64,000 nucleotides of DNA. Origin: an uncultured Lachnospiraceae bacterium. Its GTDB lineage: Bacteria; Bacillota; Clostridia; Lachnospirales; Lachnospiraceae. The position numbers and the translations under genes are program-made. Of this stretch, positions 33,435 through 42,700 are shown piece by piece. Below the pieces are notes generated by a model that saw only the letters and a list, made by a program, of their open reading frames with translations, searched no databases and was not told the origin of the DNA. The DNA lies in contig CAUEYX010000006.1 in assembly GCA_959022495.1 (NCBI GenBank), positions 1 to 64,000 of the forward strand, given 5' to 3'. Within the stretch, counting starts at the first letter, position 1; the number at the start of each line of letters is the position of its first letter.

Positions 33435-33611
33435 TTAATTATATTTACGTTTTCTAGCAGCTTCAGATTTTTTCTTACGTCTTACGCTTGGCTTTTCATA
33501 GTGTTCTCTCTTGCGAATCTCCTGCTGAATGCCAGCTTTAGCGCAGTTTCTTTTGAATCTGCGTAAAGCGCTGTCTAACGTCTCGTTTTCTTTAACGATT
33601 ACATTTGACAT
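33435..33611 (-). CDS. rpsU: 30S ribosomal protein S21
   Basis: A 58-residue protein, the normal S21 length, read directly from the minus strand. It begins MSNVIVKENETLDSALRRFK, continues with RNCAKAGIQQEIRKREHYEK and ends in a basic tail RRKKKSEAARKRKYN. It is part of the small ribosomal subunit near the anti-Shine-Dalgarno end of 16S rRNA. The ATG follows AAGGTG; a promoter lies at 33690-33717 and a strong terminator directly downstream, so it is transcribed alone. Confidence 0.97.
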   Translation of the reverse strand: MSNVIVKENETLDSALRRFKRNCAKAGIQQEIRKREHYEKPSVRRKKKSEAARKRKYN

Positions 33612-33689
33612 AGTCTCACACCTTACCTCCCCTCCAGCCTTGTATTGTGCATAATACGACTGTTCGGGTATTTTCTTGCACTAACAAAG

Positions 33690-33717
33690 ATTATAGCATA
33701 TTTTTCTTTTCCGTCAA
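33690..33717 (-). promoter_or_regulatory. rpsU promoter
   Basis: On the minus strand, TTGACG (33712-33717), a 16-base spacer and TATAAT (33690-33695), about 80 bases before the S21 start. Confidence 0.8.
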
Positions 33718-33820
33718 CTATTTTCCTTAGAAAATGTGACAAAAACTTAAATTTATGCCATTCGCAGCGCGGAAGACGCGGTAAACACCATATTATCGCC
33801 CGCTGTTCTGAGTGATCTCT

Positions 33821-35242
33821 TTATTGCGATAGTTCATCCAGCGCCGCCTGATTACCGACCTGTCTGTTCGTATCCTCTGTTTTTACAAACAGTGTCAGGA
33901 CAAAGGTGACAACAAATGCAATGGCCAGTGTCCCCACTGCCTTCCAGATATTCATGGGGTCTTCCCCCATATATGTCGGGAGTGTGACAATACCTGGCGC
34001 TGCGACGGCATATCGCACCAGCCCTGTGATACCAGCGAAGAAGCCGCCGGCAGCACCTCCTGCCATCACACAGTAGAGAACCCGTTTAAACCGAAATGTA
34101 ATACTGTAGATTGCCGGTTCTGTAATCCCTCCAAACAACGCGGTAAAGCTTGTGGAAAACGCCTGCTGTTTCGTCACTTTATCCTTGGACTTCAGAGCGA
34201 TGGCCAGCGAGGCGGCTCCCTCGGCAATATTATGCGCGAGCATCCTCGGACCGGCCACAGTCTCATACCCGTAAGAAGCCATCTGCGCATAAATCAGCGG
34301 AATCGTACAGTTGTTCAGCCCGAACAGCACCATAAGAGGAGCGATCGTCCCGATAAATGTAGGCAGCAGCCAGGGCACATTCGTCTGCAGCCATGTTAAA
34401 AGCGCCGCCAGAAGATCGCCCATCCATGCGCCAACCGGTCCTAACAGACACAGGGACAGGGGGATCATTACAACCATGACGATCAAAGGCCTCAATACAT
34501 ATTTCACAAAATCTGGCAGAATTTTTGTGGCGAATTTTTCCACATAGCTGCCAGCCCATACAATCAGGATAATCGGAATGACGGTTGCGTTATAAGACGC
34601 CAGCCGCACCGGGATGCCGAAGATATCCAACGCGGTACCCTCTCCCACGATCCCTGTGAACGTCGGGTGCAGAAGCATGCCGGCCAGCATCATTGCCAGC
34701 CCGGTGGACATGCCGAACACCTTGGAACTGCTATATGCAAGAATGACCGGCAGGAAATAAAACACCGCGTCCGCCGCAAAGGTAATCACTGTATAGACGC
34801 CGCTGGCCGTGTCAACCCAGCCCGCCGCATTGAGGATCGTCAGCAGCGCCTTGATCATACCGGAGGCGATCAGCGCCGGCAGAATCGGGATAAAAATACC
34901 GGTGACAACCGCCAGACATCTCTGCACAAAGCTGGAATCATCCTTTTTCTTTCTCTCTGCATCTGGTCCGTCCACTCTGTCTGTGTGCAATTCCCCATCT
35001 TCAATCTCATCTAAAACAGCCTGGTAACATTCATTTACACTTGGTCCGATCACAAGCTGCAGCTGCCCGGCGGAGTCAATAATTTTCATAACTCCGGGCA
35101 CTTCTGAGAGCTTCTTTTCGTCTGCCGCGGCGCGGTCTTTCAGTTGAAACCGCAGCCTGGTAGCGCAGTGTGTAACATGGGCGACGTTGCTTTTTCCCCC
35201 TACGGCTTCCAAAGCCTTTAAGCCTGTTTCTCGATAATCCAT
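33821..35242 (-). CDS. PTS beta-glucoside-type EIIBC transporter
   Basis: Membrane sugar permease of the glucose-glucoside PTS family, 473 residues. The N-terminal EIIB domain has the phosphocysteine C26 in AHVTHCATRLRFQL. The EIIC domain begins near residue 105 with about ten helices and includes the conserved GITEPAIYSITFRFKR. There is no fused EIIA domain; a separate EIIA gene lies upstream in the operon. Together with the GH1 enzyme it would import and phosphorylate an aryl- or alkyl-beta-glucoside such as cellobiose, salicin or arbutin. Ribosome binding site GAGGAGG. Last gene of the operon. Confidence 0.93.
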   Translation of the reverse strand: MDYRETGLKALEAVGGKSNVAHVTHCATRLRFQLKDRAAADEKKLSEVPGVMKIIDSAGQLQLVIGPSVNECYQAVLDEIEDGELHTDRVDGPDAERKKKDDSSFVQRCLAVVTGIFIPILPALIASGMIKALLTILNAAGWVDTASGVYTVITFAADAVFYFLPVILAYSSSKVFGMSTGLAMMLAGMLLHPTFTGIVGEGTALDIFGIPVRLASYNATVIPIILIVWAGSYVEKFATKILPDFVKYVLRPLIVMVVMIPLSLCLLGPVGAWMGDLLAALLTWLQTNVPWLLPTFIGTIAPLMVLFGLNNCTIPLIYAQMASYGYETVAGPRMLAHNIAEGAASLAIALKSKDKVTKQQAFSTSFTALFGGITEPAIYSITFRFKRVLYCVMAGGAAGGFFAGITGLVRYAVAAPGIVTLPTYMGEDPMNIWKAVGTLAIAFVVTFVLTLFVKTEDTNRQVGNQAALDELSQ

Positions 35243-35297
35243 GTTTCTCCTCCTCTTCTGCTTATTTTATGTATCCCCGCAGTTTCTGCGTGACGGA

Positions 35298-36794
35298 TCA
35301 CAAGCCGTTGTTCTCAATAATCTCTTTATACCGGTAGTAACTTTTTTTAATCGAACGGTGAAGATCGCCGCTTCCGTCATTGTATCGGTCAACATAGATG
35401 AATCCATAGCGCTTTTCCATCTCGCCAGATCCCGACGATACAATATCGATCGGCCCCCACCAGCAATACCCGAACACATCCGCTCCGTCGTCAATGGCTT
35501 TCCAAAGCTCTTTCAGATGAGCTTCCAGATACCGCACCCTCTCCGGATCATCGATGGGAACCCCGTCCTTTTCACTCTCATACAGCCCGATGCCGTTTTC
35601 CGCGATCAGAAGTGGTTTATGATAACGGTCTGAGTACTCCTGAATCAGAATGCGGAAACCAGTAGGATCGATGCGGAAACGCCAGGGATCAGGACTAAAT
35701 TCCTGACAGTATGTATTGTCCACTTTCTTCCCGCCCGGAACCAGAGCGCCGCCGTCATACATATGTCCCTCCTCATATGCGCATACATTGGAAAAATAAT
35801 AACTGAATCCCAGATAATCCACCGTATTGTCCCGGATCGTTTCCAGTTCTCCCGGGCGGATCTGCGGACGGCAGTCATGCTTTTCCCACAGGCGGGTCAG
35901 CCAATACGGATAATAGCCCTCGCACATGATGTCGGTGAAAAGATACGTTTCTCTCTTTGCGTCCATCGTTGAAAGAACGTCATCCGGACTGCAGGTCGCC
36001 GGATAGACGGCTGCGTGGGAGCCAGCCATCATGCATCCGATCTTTCCGTCCGGCACCAGAGTGTGGAACATCCGAACGCTCAGAGCGTTGGCAAGCATGG
36101 TGTTGTGCAGGGCCTGGTGCATCTCCTTCTCCGTATAGTTCTCATCAAAATATTTCTTTTCCGGATCCGTCTTTCCCGGCAGTACCCCGCCGGCTGCAAA
36201 CGGACGTCGGAACAGATTATTGATCTCGTTGAAGGTCAGCCAGTATTTCACTCTGCCTCCATATCTGCGGAAAATCGTACCGCAGTAGCGCAGATAAAAA
36301 TCAATCACCTTCCGGTTTGACCATCCGTTGTACTCTGTCATCAGATGCAGAGGATTATCAAAATGCGTGATCGTAATGATCGGTTCCATTCCATAAGAAC
36401 GGATTGTATCGATCACATCATCGTAATAAGCCAGCGCTTTTTCATTGGGCGCCGCCGCGTCTCCTCCGGGATAAATCCTCGCCCATGAAATCGACGTGCG
36501 GAAACATTTAAATCCCATGCCCGCGATCATCTCGATATCCTCTTTATAACGATGGTAGAAATCAATCCCTTCATTTGCCAGATACACTTTGGCAGAGTCC
36601 TGTGCCATTTCATATTTTTTTGTTTCTACATTATATCGGATGCCCGGCGTGTGTCCGTCATTTTCAATCCCCACCATTACATCCGTGGCCTGAGGTGTTT
36701 TTCCGTCTTCCTGCCATGCGCCCTCGCTCTGATTCGCGGCGATCGCGCCGCCCCACAAAAAACCTTCGGGAAATTTATACCTTATTTCTTTCAT
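35298..36794 (-). CDS. bglA: GH1 6-phospho-beta-glucosidase
   Basis: Glycoside hydrolase family 1 enzyme of 498 residues that cleaves phosphorylated beta-glucosides imported by the neighbouring PTS. The N-terminus is FPEGFLWGGAIAANQSEGAW; the acid/base glutamate lies in WLTFNEINN and the nucleophile in LLIAENGIGL. The region YCWWGPIDIVSSGSGEMEKR near the end is typical of the phospho-specific group. I choose the ATG at 36794 behind AAGGATG; the longer frame to 36902 overlaps the preceding EIIA gene and has no ribosome binding site. Confidence 0.94.
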   Translation of the reverse strand: MKEIRYKFPEGFLWGGAIAANQSEGAWQEDGKTPQATDVMVGIENDGHTPGIRYNVETKKYEMAQDSAKVYLANEGIDFYHRYKEDIEMIAGMGFKCFRTSISWARIYPGGDAAAPNEKALAYYDDVIDTIRSYGMEPIITITHFDNPLHLMTEYNGWSNRKVIDFYLRYCGTIFRRYGGRVKYWLTFNEINNLFRRPFAAGGVLPGKTDPEKKYFDENYTEKEMHQALHNTMLANALSVRMFHTLVPDGKIGCMMAGSHAAVYPATCSPDDVLSTMDAKRETYLFTDIMCEGYYPYWLTRLWEKHDCRPQIRPGELETIRDNTVDYLGFSYYFSNVCAYEEGHMYDGGALVPGGKKVDNTYCQEFSPDPWRFRIDPTGFRILIQEYSDRYHKPLLIAENGIGLYESEKDGVPIDDPERVRYLEAHLKELWKAIDDGADVFGYCWWGPIDIVSSGSGEMEKRYGFIYVDRYNDGSGDLHRSIKKSYYRYKEIIENNGL

Positions 36795-36861
36795 TTTTTC
36801 TTCATCCTTTCTTTGTATGTCTTTCTGCCATTCTCCTGAAACATGTCTTACAGACTCTGCG

Positions 36862-37326
36862 CTATACGTATTTCCCGGCCTCCTTTCCTGCTGTGACCTC
36901 AAGCAGCGGATCTCCTTTTTTCACCTCCCCGTGATCCTTTAAGACCGTTACCTTCTTATTTGTCACGATCATCATGACCAGCGGACAATATCCGCTTTCC
37001 TCTATCTGCCTGAAGTCGGCATACATCAGCAGATCGCCTGTCCTGACCTTCTCTCCTGCCCCGACATAGAGTGCAAACGGGGCACCTTTCATATTGACTG
37101 TATCTACTCCGATATGAATGAGCAGTTCCGTCCCGTCTTCGCATTGGATGCCAAGCGCGTGCTTCGTCTCAAAAATCATTGTCACCCTGCCGTCAACCGG
37201 GCTGTACAGCCACTCTTCCCTGGATCTGACGGCTACTCCGTCTCCCATAACACGCTGAGCGAACATCTCGTCCGGGATGTTGTCCAGCGCCTCCGCGGTT
37301 CCTTCCGCAACACTGCAAATTACCAT
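36862..37326 (-). CDS. PTS glucose-type EIIA domain protein
   Basis: A 154-residue phosphocarrier that passes phosphate from HPr to the EIIB domain of the downstream permease. The glucose-type EIIA signature is complete: SPVDGRVTMIF, H56 in FETKHALGIQ and the phosphorylated H71 in LLIHIGVDTVNMKG. In most beta-glucoside systems this domain is fused to EIIBC; here it is a separate gene, so the permease is split. Good ribosome binding site (AGGAGG), 19 bases after the antiterminator remnant. Confidence 0.94.
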   Translation of the reverse strand: MVICSVAEGTAEALDNIPDEMFAQRVMGDGVAVRSREEWLYSPVDGRVTMIFETKHALGIQCEDGTELLIHIGVDTVNMKGAPFALYVGAGEKVRTGDLLMYADFRQIEESGYCPLVMMIVTNKKVTVLKDHGEVKKGDPLLEVTAGKEAGKYV

Positions 37327-37345
37327 TGCTTCTTCCTCCTGTCTG

Positions 37346-38050
37346 TTATTTTGTCAATCGGTATAAATGTATAAGCAGATACATCTTTTCATCGTCATTT
37401 ACTCTGTACTTATATTTTCTGTAAATGCGCTCCTCGATCTCATCCACGCATCGGCTCTGGTCGTCGTCATGGGTCCGCCGGACTTTTGGCAGCAGCAGAA
37501 CAGACAGACCCTTCTCTTCATGTTCATTGTTGATGACGCGCTGGGCAAAAAAACGGCAGTGTATCATAAATCGGTCAAAATTAAAATTGTCTTTTTCCTC
37601 AACTTGGAAATACTTCCACACCACCTTGAGGATTTCGTCTGTAATACCGGTGATGGTGTGCATCTGTTCCATATTGGCATCCATCTCGGCCATAACAATA
37701 TGGAGTGTAATAAAGTTCGCCTCTGAATCATCAATCTGAATACAGAAGCGCTCCCGCAGCATTTCAACCGCGTGGAGAGCGAGCTGATATTCCTCGTTGT
37801 ACAAAAGCCTGGTATTTGTAATCATGGCATTGTCAAACTGAATTCCTTCCTTCAAACGCTCCACTGTCATCGCAATATGATCGGTGAGGGTAATGTAGAT
37901 ATTTTCGTTAATATGCTTTTTGCAGTGTTTTCGGATATAGGAAATAATCTCCTCCGCAGCCGTAATATACTTGACAGGAATCTCTTTGATAATTTCTTCA
38001 TAACGATTTCTCTCTTTTTTACGATCTTCATCCTGCCATCCTCTTTCACC
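37346..38050 (-). pseudogene. LicT/BglG-family antiterminator lacking its RNA-binding domain
   Basis: Both PRD regulatory domains are present (YITAAEEIISYIRKHCKKHI, YITLTDHIAMTVERLKEGI, FITLHIVMAEMDAN, FDRFMIHCRFFAQRVIN, YLLIHLYRLTK) and end normally. The roughly 55-residue N-terminal CAT domain that binds the RAT hairpin is missing: recognisable homology begins at about 38026 (DRKKERNRYEEIIKEIP). Fewer than 100 bases separate that point from the alaS terminator. No start codon with a ribosome binding site exists in frame; the only upstream start is a TTG inside the terminator. Probably a 5'-truncated, inactive regulator. Also no RAT/terminator pair was seen in the operon it heads. Confidence 0.75.
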
Positions 38051-38120
38051 ACTTATACTTTTGGGGTACAGTAAAACAATGCTCAGAACACCCGGGAAAA
38101 ATTCCCCGTAATTCGCTGAA

Positions 38121-38169
38121 AATAAAAAAAGAAGCAAGACATACCTTTTTACAGATAGGTCTTGCTTCT
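38121..38169 (-). terminator. Intrinsic terminator of alaS
   Basis: An 11-bp perfect stem (38130-38140 with 38159-38169) followed on the minus strand by a run of T residues (TTTTTTTATT), about 110 bases after the alaS stop. Confidence 0.9.
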
Positions 38170-38277
38170 AAATTTAACAACCGAAATTAGAATAACAATC
38201 CAGTTTATATAGTTCATCCGTATTCTTTTATGGGCTTATCATAGCACGAGAACACAACACTGTCAACAACAATTAAA

Positions 38278-40920
38278 TCATCCTTTGATCTGCCCCTCCA
38301 GCACTTCTGCTGATTTGGCCAGTGCATCCGAAATACCCGCCGGGTTCTTTCCGCCTGCCTGCGCCATGTTCGGACGTCCGCCGCCCCCACCGCCGACGCA
38401 TCCGGCAATGCCTTTGACAAGATTTCCCGCATGAGCGCCCATTTTCATTGCACCGTCTGTAGCTGTTGCCATCAGGCTCACTTTGCCCTCGCCTGCAGAG
38501 GCGAGTACAACAACACCCTCACCCAGTTTCTCCTTAAGCTGGTCGCCTAAGTCTCTCAAGCCATTCATATCCACGCCGTCGATCTGCGCGGCAAGGAGCT
38601 TCACGCCTTTTACCTCTTTCACCTGATCCATCACATCGCCGGCAGCCTCCTGAGCCATCTTGCTCTTTAAGCTTTCGATCTCACTGTGGAGAGCCTTGTT
38701 TTCGGCCAGCACATGATTGATCTTGTCTGCCAGATTATCCGGTACCGCCTTGAGAAGCTGTGCCGCGCTCTTTAATTTTTCTTCGATGTCCGCATAATAT
38801 TTCATCAGGCCGTCTGATGTAAGTGCCTCGATTCGGCGCACACCTGCCGCCACGCCGGTCTCAGAGATGATCTTAAACGCCATGATCTCAGACGTGTTGC
38901 TCACATGCGTACCTCCGCAGAACTCGATGGAGAACTCGCTCATGTTGACTACGCGCACGATGTCACCGTACTTCTCTCCGAAGAGCGCCTGAGCGCCGGT
39001 CTTCTTTGCTTCCTCGATGGGCATATTCTTCACAATGACCGGAAGACCATATGAGATCTGCTCGTTTACGATATCTTCTACTTTCTTCAGTTCCTCTGCG
39101 GTCAGCGCGGAGAAATGTGTAAAGTCAAAACGCAGCCTGTCCTCATTCACACTGGAGCCTGCCTGCTCTACATGCGTACCGAGAACAGTACGCAGAGCTT
39201 TCTGGAGAAGATGGGTCGCACTATGGTTTCTGGCAGAAAGAGCACGCTTCTTCGCATCCACCTCAAGTGTGACAGTATCTCCGGTCTTGATCATGCCTTT
39301 TGTCATGACTCCCACATGTCCGATTTTGCCGCCTAAGAGTTTGATCGTATCCTCTACTTTGAATTCACCTTCTGTGGTGCGGATATATCCGGTATCCGCT
39401 TCCTGGCCGCCGCTCGTCGCATAGAATGGGGTCTCCTGTACAAAGACAGTTCCTTTCTGTCCTTCCGAGAGCGCATCAGCGATTTCATCCTCTGTTGTGA
39501 GCACAGTAACACCGGATTCATAAGTCAGGTTGTCATATCCCACAAATGTGCTTGTTACGCTGGGATCGATGGACTCATATACGGTCACGTCAGCCCCCAT
39601 GTAGTTGGTTACTTCACGGGCATTTCTCGCTGTAGTCCTCTGGATTTCCATGGATGCCCTGAATCCATCTTCATCTACATCCATCCCTTTTTCTTCCAGG
39701 ATCTCTTTTGTCAGATCCAGGGGGAACCCATATGTGTCATAGAGGCGGAAAGCATTGTCACCGTTTAATGTCTTCTGGCCTTCTGCCTCCATGTCAGCGA
39801 TCATCTCCGCCAGGATGCCCAGCCCCTGATCAATGGTCTTGTTAAACTGCTCTTCCTCTTTCGCGATCACTTTGAGAATGAACTCTTTCTTCTCTTCCAG
39901 CTCCGGATATCCGTCCTTGGAGCCTGCGATGACGGTCTGTGCCAGCTCCGGCAGAAATCCTTTGTGGATGCCAAGAAGCCTTCCGTGACGGCAGGCACGG
40001 CGCAGCAGACGGCGCAGTACATAGCCCCGTCCCTCATTGGATGGCATAATACCGTCCGAGATCATAAATGTCACGGAACGGATATGGTCTGTGATCACGC
40101 GGATAGACACATCGTTATTGTAATCTTTGCCATATTCCCTGTCTGCCAGCTCGCACACGTGGTCGCGAAGCGCCTTGATGGTATCTACATCAAAGATGGA
40201 GTCCACGTCCTGTACCACTGAGGCCAGACGCTCCAGCCCCATTCCTGTATCAATATTCTTCTGCTCTAATTCTGTGTAATTACCGTTGCCGTCATTGTCG
40301 AACTGCGTGAACACGTCGTTCCAGATCTCCATATAACGGTCACAGTCACAGCCTACCGTACAGTCCGGCTTACCGCAGCCGTACTTCTCGCCTCTGTCAT
40401 AGTATACTTCCGAGCAGGGACCGCACGGACCAGAACCATGCTCCCAGAAATTATCTTCTTTACCAAACTTAAAGATGCGCTCCGCTGGGATGCCCATTTT
40501 TTTGTTCCAGATTTCAAACGCCTCATCATCGTCTACATACACAGACGGATACAGACGGTCCGGGTCCAGTCCGACTACATCCGTCAGGAATTCCCATGTC
40601 CACTGGATCGCCTCTTCTTTAAAATAATCTCCGAAGGAGAAATTCCCGAGCATCTCGAAGAAGGTGCCGTGACGCGCGGTCTTGCCTACGTTTTCGATAT
40701 CTCCTGTACGGATACATTTCTGGCAGGTCGTCACACGCTTTCTTGGCGGGATCTCCTGTCCTGTAAAATACGGTTTTAACGGTGCCATTCCGGAATTGAT
40801 AAGAAGCAGGCTCTTATCATTGTGCGGCACCAAAGAAAAGCTCTTCATGGCAAGATGTCCCTTGCTCTCAAAGAACTCCAGAAACATTTTTCTCAGCTGG
40901 TTTACTCCATATGGCTGCAT
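38278..40920 (-). CDS. alaS: Alanyl-tRNA synthetase
   Basis: Class II tRNA synthetase of 880 residues, full length. The N-terminal catalytic core begins QLRKMFLEFFESKGHLAMKS and includes RHGTFFEMLGNFSFGDYFK and GMGLERLASVVQ. The editing domain has the zinc motif NHSATHLLQKAL and CGGTHVSNTSEI. The C-terminal C-Ala domain ends with CVGGGGGGRPNMAQAGGKNP, the glycine-rich hallmark. It has its own promoter and a strong terminator; no T-box leader is present in the short upstream region. Neighbouring hydrogenase genes are transcribed separately. Confidence 0.98.
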   Translation of the reverse strand: MQPYGVNQLRKMFLEFFESKGHLAMKSFSLVPHNDKSLLLINSGMAPLKPYFTGQEIPPRKRVTTCQKCIRTGDIENVGKTARHGTFFEMLGNFSFGDYFKEEAIQWTWEFLTDVVGLDPDRLYPSVYVDDDEAFEIWNKKMGIPAERIFKFGKEDNFWEHGSGPCGPCSEVYYDRGEKYGCGKPDCTVGCDCDRYMEIWNDVFTQFDNDGNGNYTELEQKNIDTGMGLERLASVVQDVDSIFDVDTIKALRDHVCELADREYGKDYNNDVSIRVITDHIRSVTFMISDGIMPSNEGRGYVLRRLLRRACRHGRLLGIHKGFLPELAQTVIAGSKDGYPELEEKKEFILKVIAKEEEQFNKTIDQGLGILAEMIADMEAEGQKTLNGDNAFRLYDTYGFPLDLTKEILEEKGMDVDEDGFRASMEIQRTTARNAREVTNYMGADVTVYESIDPSVTSTFVGYDNLTYESGVTVLTTEDEIADALSEGQKGTVFVQETPFYATSGGQEADTGYIRTTEGEFKVEDTIKLLGGKIGHVGVMTKGMIKTGDTVTLEVDAKKRALSARNHSATHLLQKALRTVLGTHVEQAGSSVNEDRLRFDFTHFSALTAEELKKVEDIVNEQISYGLPVIVKNMPIEEAKKTGAQALFGEKYGDIVRVVNMSEFSIEFCGGTHVSNTSEIMAFKIISETGVAAGVRRIEALTSDGLMKYYADIEEKLKSAAQLLKAVPDNLADKINHVLAENKALHSEIESLKSKMAQEAAGDVMDQVKEVKGVKLLAAQIDGVDMNGLRDLGDQLKEKLGEGVVVLASAGEGKVSLMATATDGAMKMGAHAGNLVKGIAGCVGGGGGGRPNMAQAGGKNPAGISDALAKSAEVLEGQIKG

Positions 40921-40960
40921 TGCTTAAATCCTCCTCTTTCGCTCAAAAAGCCTGTTTTAT

Positions 40961-40989
40961 AATATATCACAGAGGGGTATATTTGTAAA
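40961..40989 (-). promoter_or_regulatory. alaS promoter
   Basis: On the minus strand, TTTACA (40984-40989), a 17-base spacer and TATATT (40961-40966), leaving a leader of about 35 bases with AAGGAGGA. Confidence 0.75.
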
Positions 40990-41028
40990 GCAGACGCGAA
41001 AAACCCATCGTTTTTATGCGATTTTCAC

Positions 41029-41067
41029 AGAAGAAAGACAGCTTCTGCCTTATTTCCGAAGCTGTCT
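41029..41067 (-). terminator. Intrinsic terminator of the hydrogenase-like gene pair
   Basis: A perfect 10-bp stem (AGACAGCTTC at 41036-41045 with GAAGCTGTCT at 41058-41067) followed by TTCTTCT on the minus strand, shortly after the stop at 41092. Confidence 0.88.
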
Positions 41068-41091
41068 CCCAACCATATTTCTTATACTCTT

Positions 41092-42612
41092 CTACTTCAA
41101 TTCGATCTCTTCCAGTTCCTTCGCCGGGATTGCTTTTGTTGAATTCTTAACGAAGGCAGCCAGATTCTTCTTCGCCTTTACAACCGGAATATTCGTCCCT
41201 GCTCCTGCGATGCATCCGCCCGGGCACCCCATTCCTTCGATCAGGCAGCCGTTCATGCGGCCCGCTTTAGCAAGAGTCAGGATCTTCCTGCATTCTGCGA
41301 GCCCTTCCGCATGTTCAATATTGACCTGCACATCCGGGTAGTACTCATTGATGCACTTCTCGATCGCCTCCGCGACGCCGCCCGCGCATCCATAACCGCG
41401 GCCCGCTCCCGTAGCATCGTGGAAGGAGGATTCTGCCTCGTACTCTGTCAGGTCGATTCCTTTTGCGTCAAACATCGCCTGCATTTCTTCGAACGTTACG
41501 ACAAAGTCTACGTCGCTTCTGACGCTCCTTCTAGACGCTTCCAGCTTCTTGGACGCGCACGGTCCGATGAATACCACCTTTGCATTCGGGTGTTCCTGCT
41601 TAATGGTCCTTGCCGTAGCTACCATCGGCGTGAGCTCCTGGGAGATCTGGTCGATCAGGTCCGGAAAGAACTTCTTCGCCATCACCGCCCATGACGGACA
41701 GCAGGAAGTCAGAAGGAACGGAAGCTCTCCTGTCACCACTTTGTCTACATAGTGATGCGCCTCTGCAATGGCGCCGATATCCGCGCCAAGGGCAACCTCA
41801 TATACTTCTGAGAATCCCAGTTCCCTGAGTGCTGCCTTGATATTTCTCGGCGTGATATTGTCACCGAACTGTCCAACAAATGCCGGGGCAATCTCAGCGA
41901 TAACTTCCTCGCCTTCAGAGAGCGCTCTTGCAAGCTGGAAGATCTGTGATTTATCAGAGATCGCGCCGAATGGGCAGCTCACCATGCACATGCCGCAGGA
42001 GACACATTTATCATTGTCAATATACGCGCGGCCATATTTATCTGAGACAATGGCGTTCACGCCGCACGCTTTCTGGCAGGGGCGCTCTTTCTTCGCAATC
42101 GCATCATATGGACAGACAGATTTACATTTTCCGCACTTAATACATTTCTCCTGATCGATATAGGAGCGTCCGTCCACCATGGAAATCACCCCTTTGGGAC
42201 AGACTTCCTGGCAGGGATGGGCAAGACATCCTTTACAGACATTGCTCACTTCGTATTTGTTCTCCTCACAGCTCTCGCAGGCAGAAGGAATGACCTGCAT
42301 CAGCGGAGGTTCATAATATTTCTCAGAGATATTGCTGGCCTCAACGCCTGCCGTCAGATGGACCGGCTTATTCTCCGGGCGCAGAGACAGCCCCATCGCC
42401 AGTCTCAGCCGTTCTCTGACGATCGCGCGCGAACGGTATGTGCTCTCTCTATATTTCTGCGTATCGTCATTCACGATCTCATAGGGAATCGCTTCCATAT
42501 CGTCCAGAAGCGTCTTGGCGTCTGCCTTAAATCCAAGCTTAGCCACCTCTGTGAATACACGTCTGCGGATCGCCCTTACCGGGGTCTGCAGTCCTCTCAT
42601 CATAGATTCCAT
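41092..42612 (-). CDS. [FeFe]-hydrogenase-like protein with 4Fe-4S clusters (first paralogue)
   Basis: A cytosolic protein of 506 residues. The N-terminal half has cysteine clusters for several [4Fe-4S] centres (CESCEENKYEVSNVCKGC, CIKCGKCKSVCP, CVSCGMCMVSCP). The C-terminal half is an H-cluster domain with L1 TSCCPSW, L2 GPCASKKLEA and L3 EGMGCPGGCIAG. The usual L2 of well-studied enzymes is MPCxxKxxE; glycine replaces methionine here, as in the less-studied monomeric (group B-like) branch. Hydrogen production or oxidation with ferredoxin is likely but not certain. I take the ATG at 42612 behind GGGAGG; the track-like longer start at 42636 has no site. It follows a paralogous gene 88 bases upstream and precedes a terminator. 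Confidence 0.85.
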   Translation of the reverse strand: MESMMRGLQTPVRAIRRRVFTEVAKLGFKADAKTLLDDMEAIPYEIVNDDTQKYRESTYRSRAIVRERLRLAMGLSLRPENKPVHLTAGVEASNISEKYYEPPLMQVIPSACESCEENKYEVSNVCKGCLAHPCQEVCPKGVISMVDGRSYIDQEKCIKCGKCKSVCPYDAIAKKERPCQKACGVNAIVSDKYGRAYIDNDKCVSCGMCMVSCPFGAISDKSQIFQLARALSEGEEVIAEIAPAFVGQFGDNITPRNIKAALRELGFSEVYEVALGADIGAIAEAHHYVDKVVTGELPFLLTSCCPSWAVMAKKFFPDLIDQISQELTPMVATARTIKQEHPNAKVVFIGPCASKKLEASRRSVRSDVDFVVTFEEMQAMFDAKGIDLTEYEAESSFHDATGAGRGYGCAGGVAEAIEKCINEYYPDVQVNIEHAEGLAECRKILTLAKAGRMNGCLIEGMGCPGGCIAGAGTNIPVVKAKKNLAAFVKNSTKAIPAKELEEIELK

Positions 42613-42700
42613 ACTTTTATCCTCCCGCTGCATCATATTTTTATACCCGGCAGGGAGCGCCCATGGCGCCTCTTCTGCCTTTTATTAAATCAATCAGGCT

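Noticed and set aside
37867..38052. Alternative frame starting MKIVKKREIVMKKL as the lost RNA-binding domain of the antiterminator
   Set aside because: Its opening resembles a CAT start by chance; the rest is basic shadow sequence of the PRD frame.
40921..41091. T-box leader for alaS
   Set aside because: Only about 40 bases lie between the promoter and start codon, and no specifier or T-box sequence is present.
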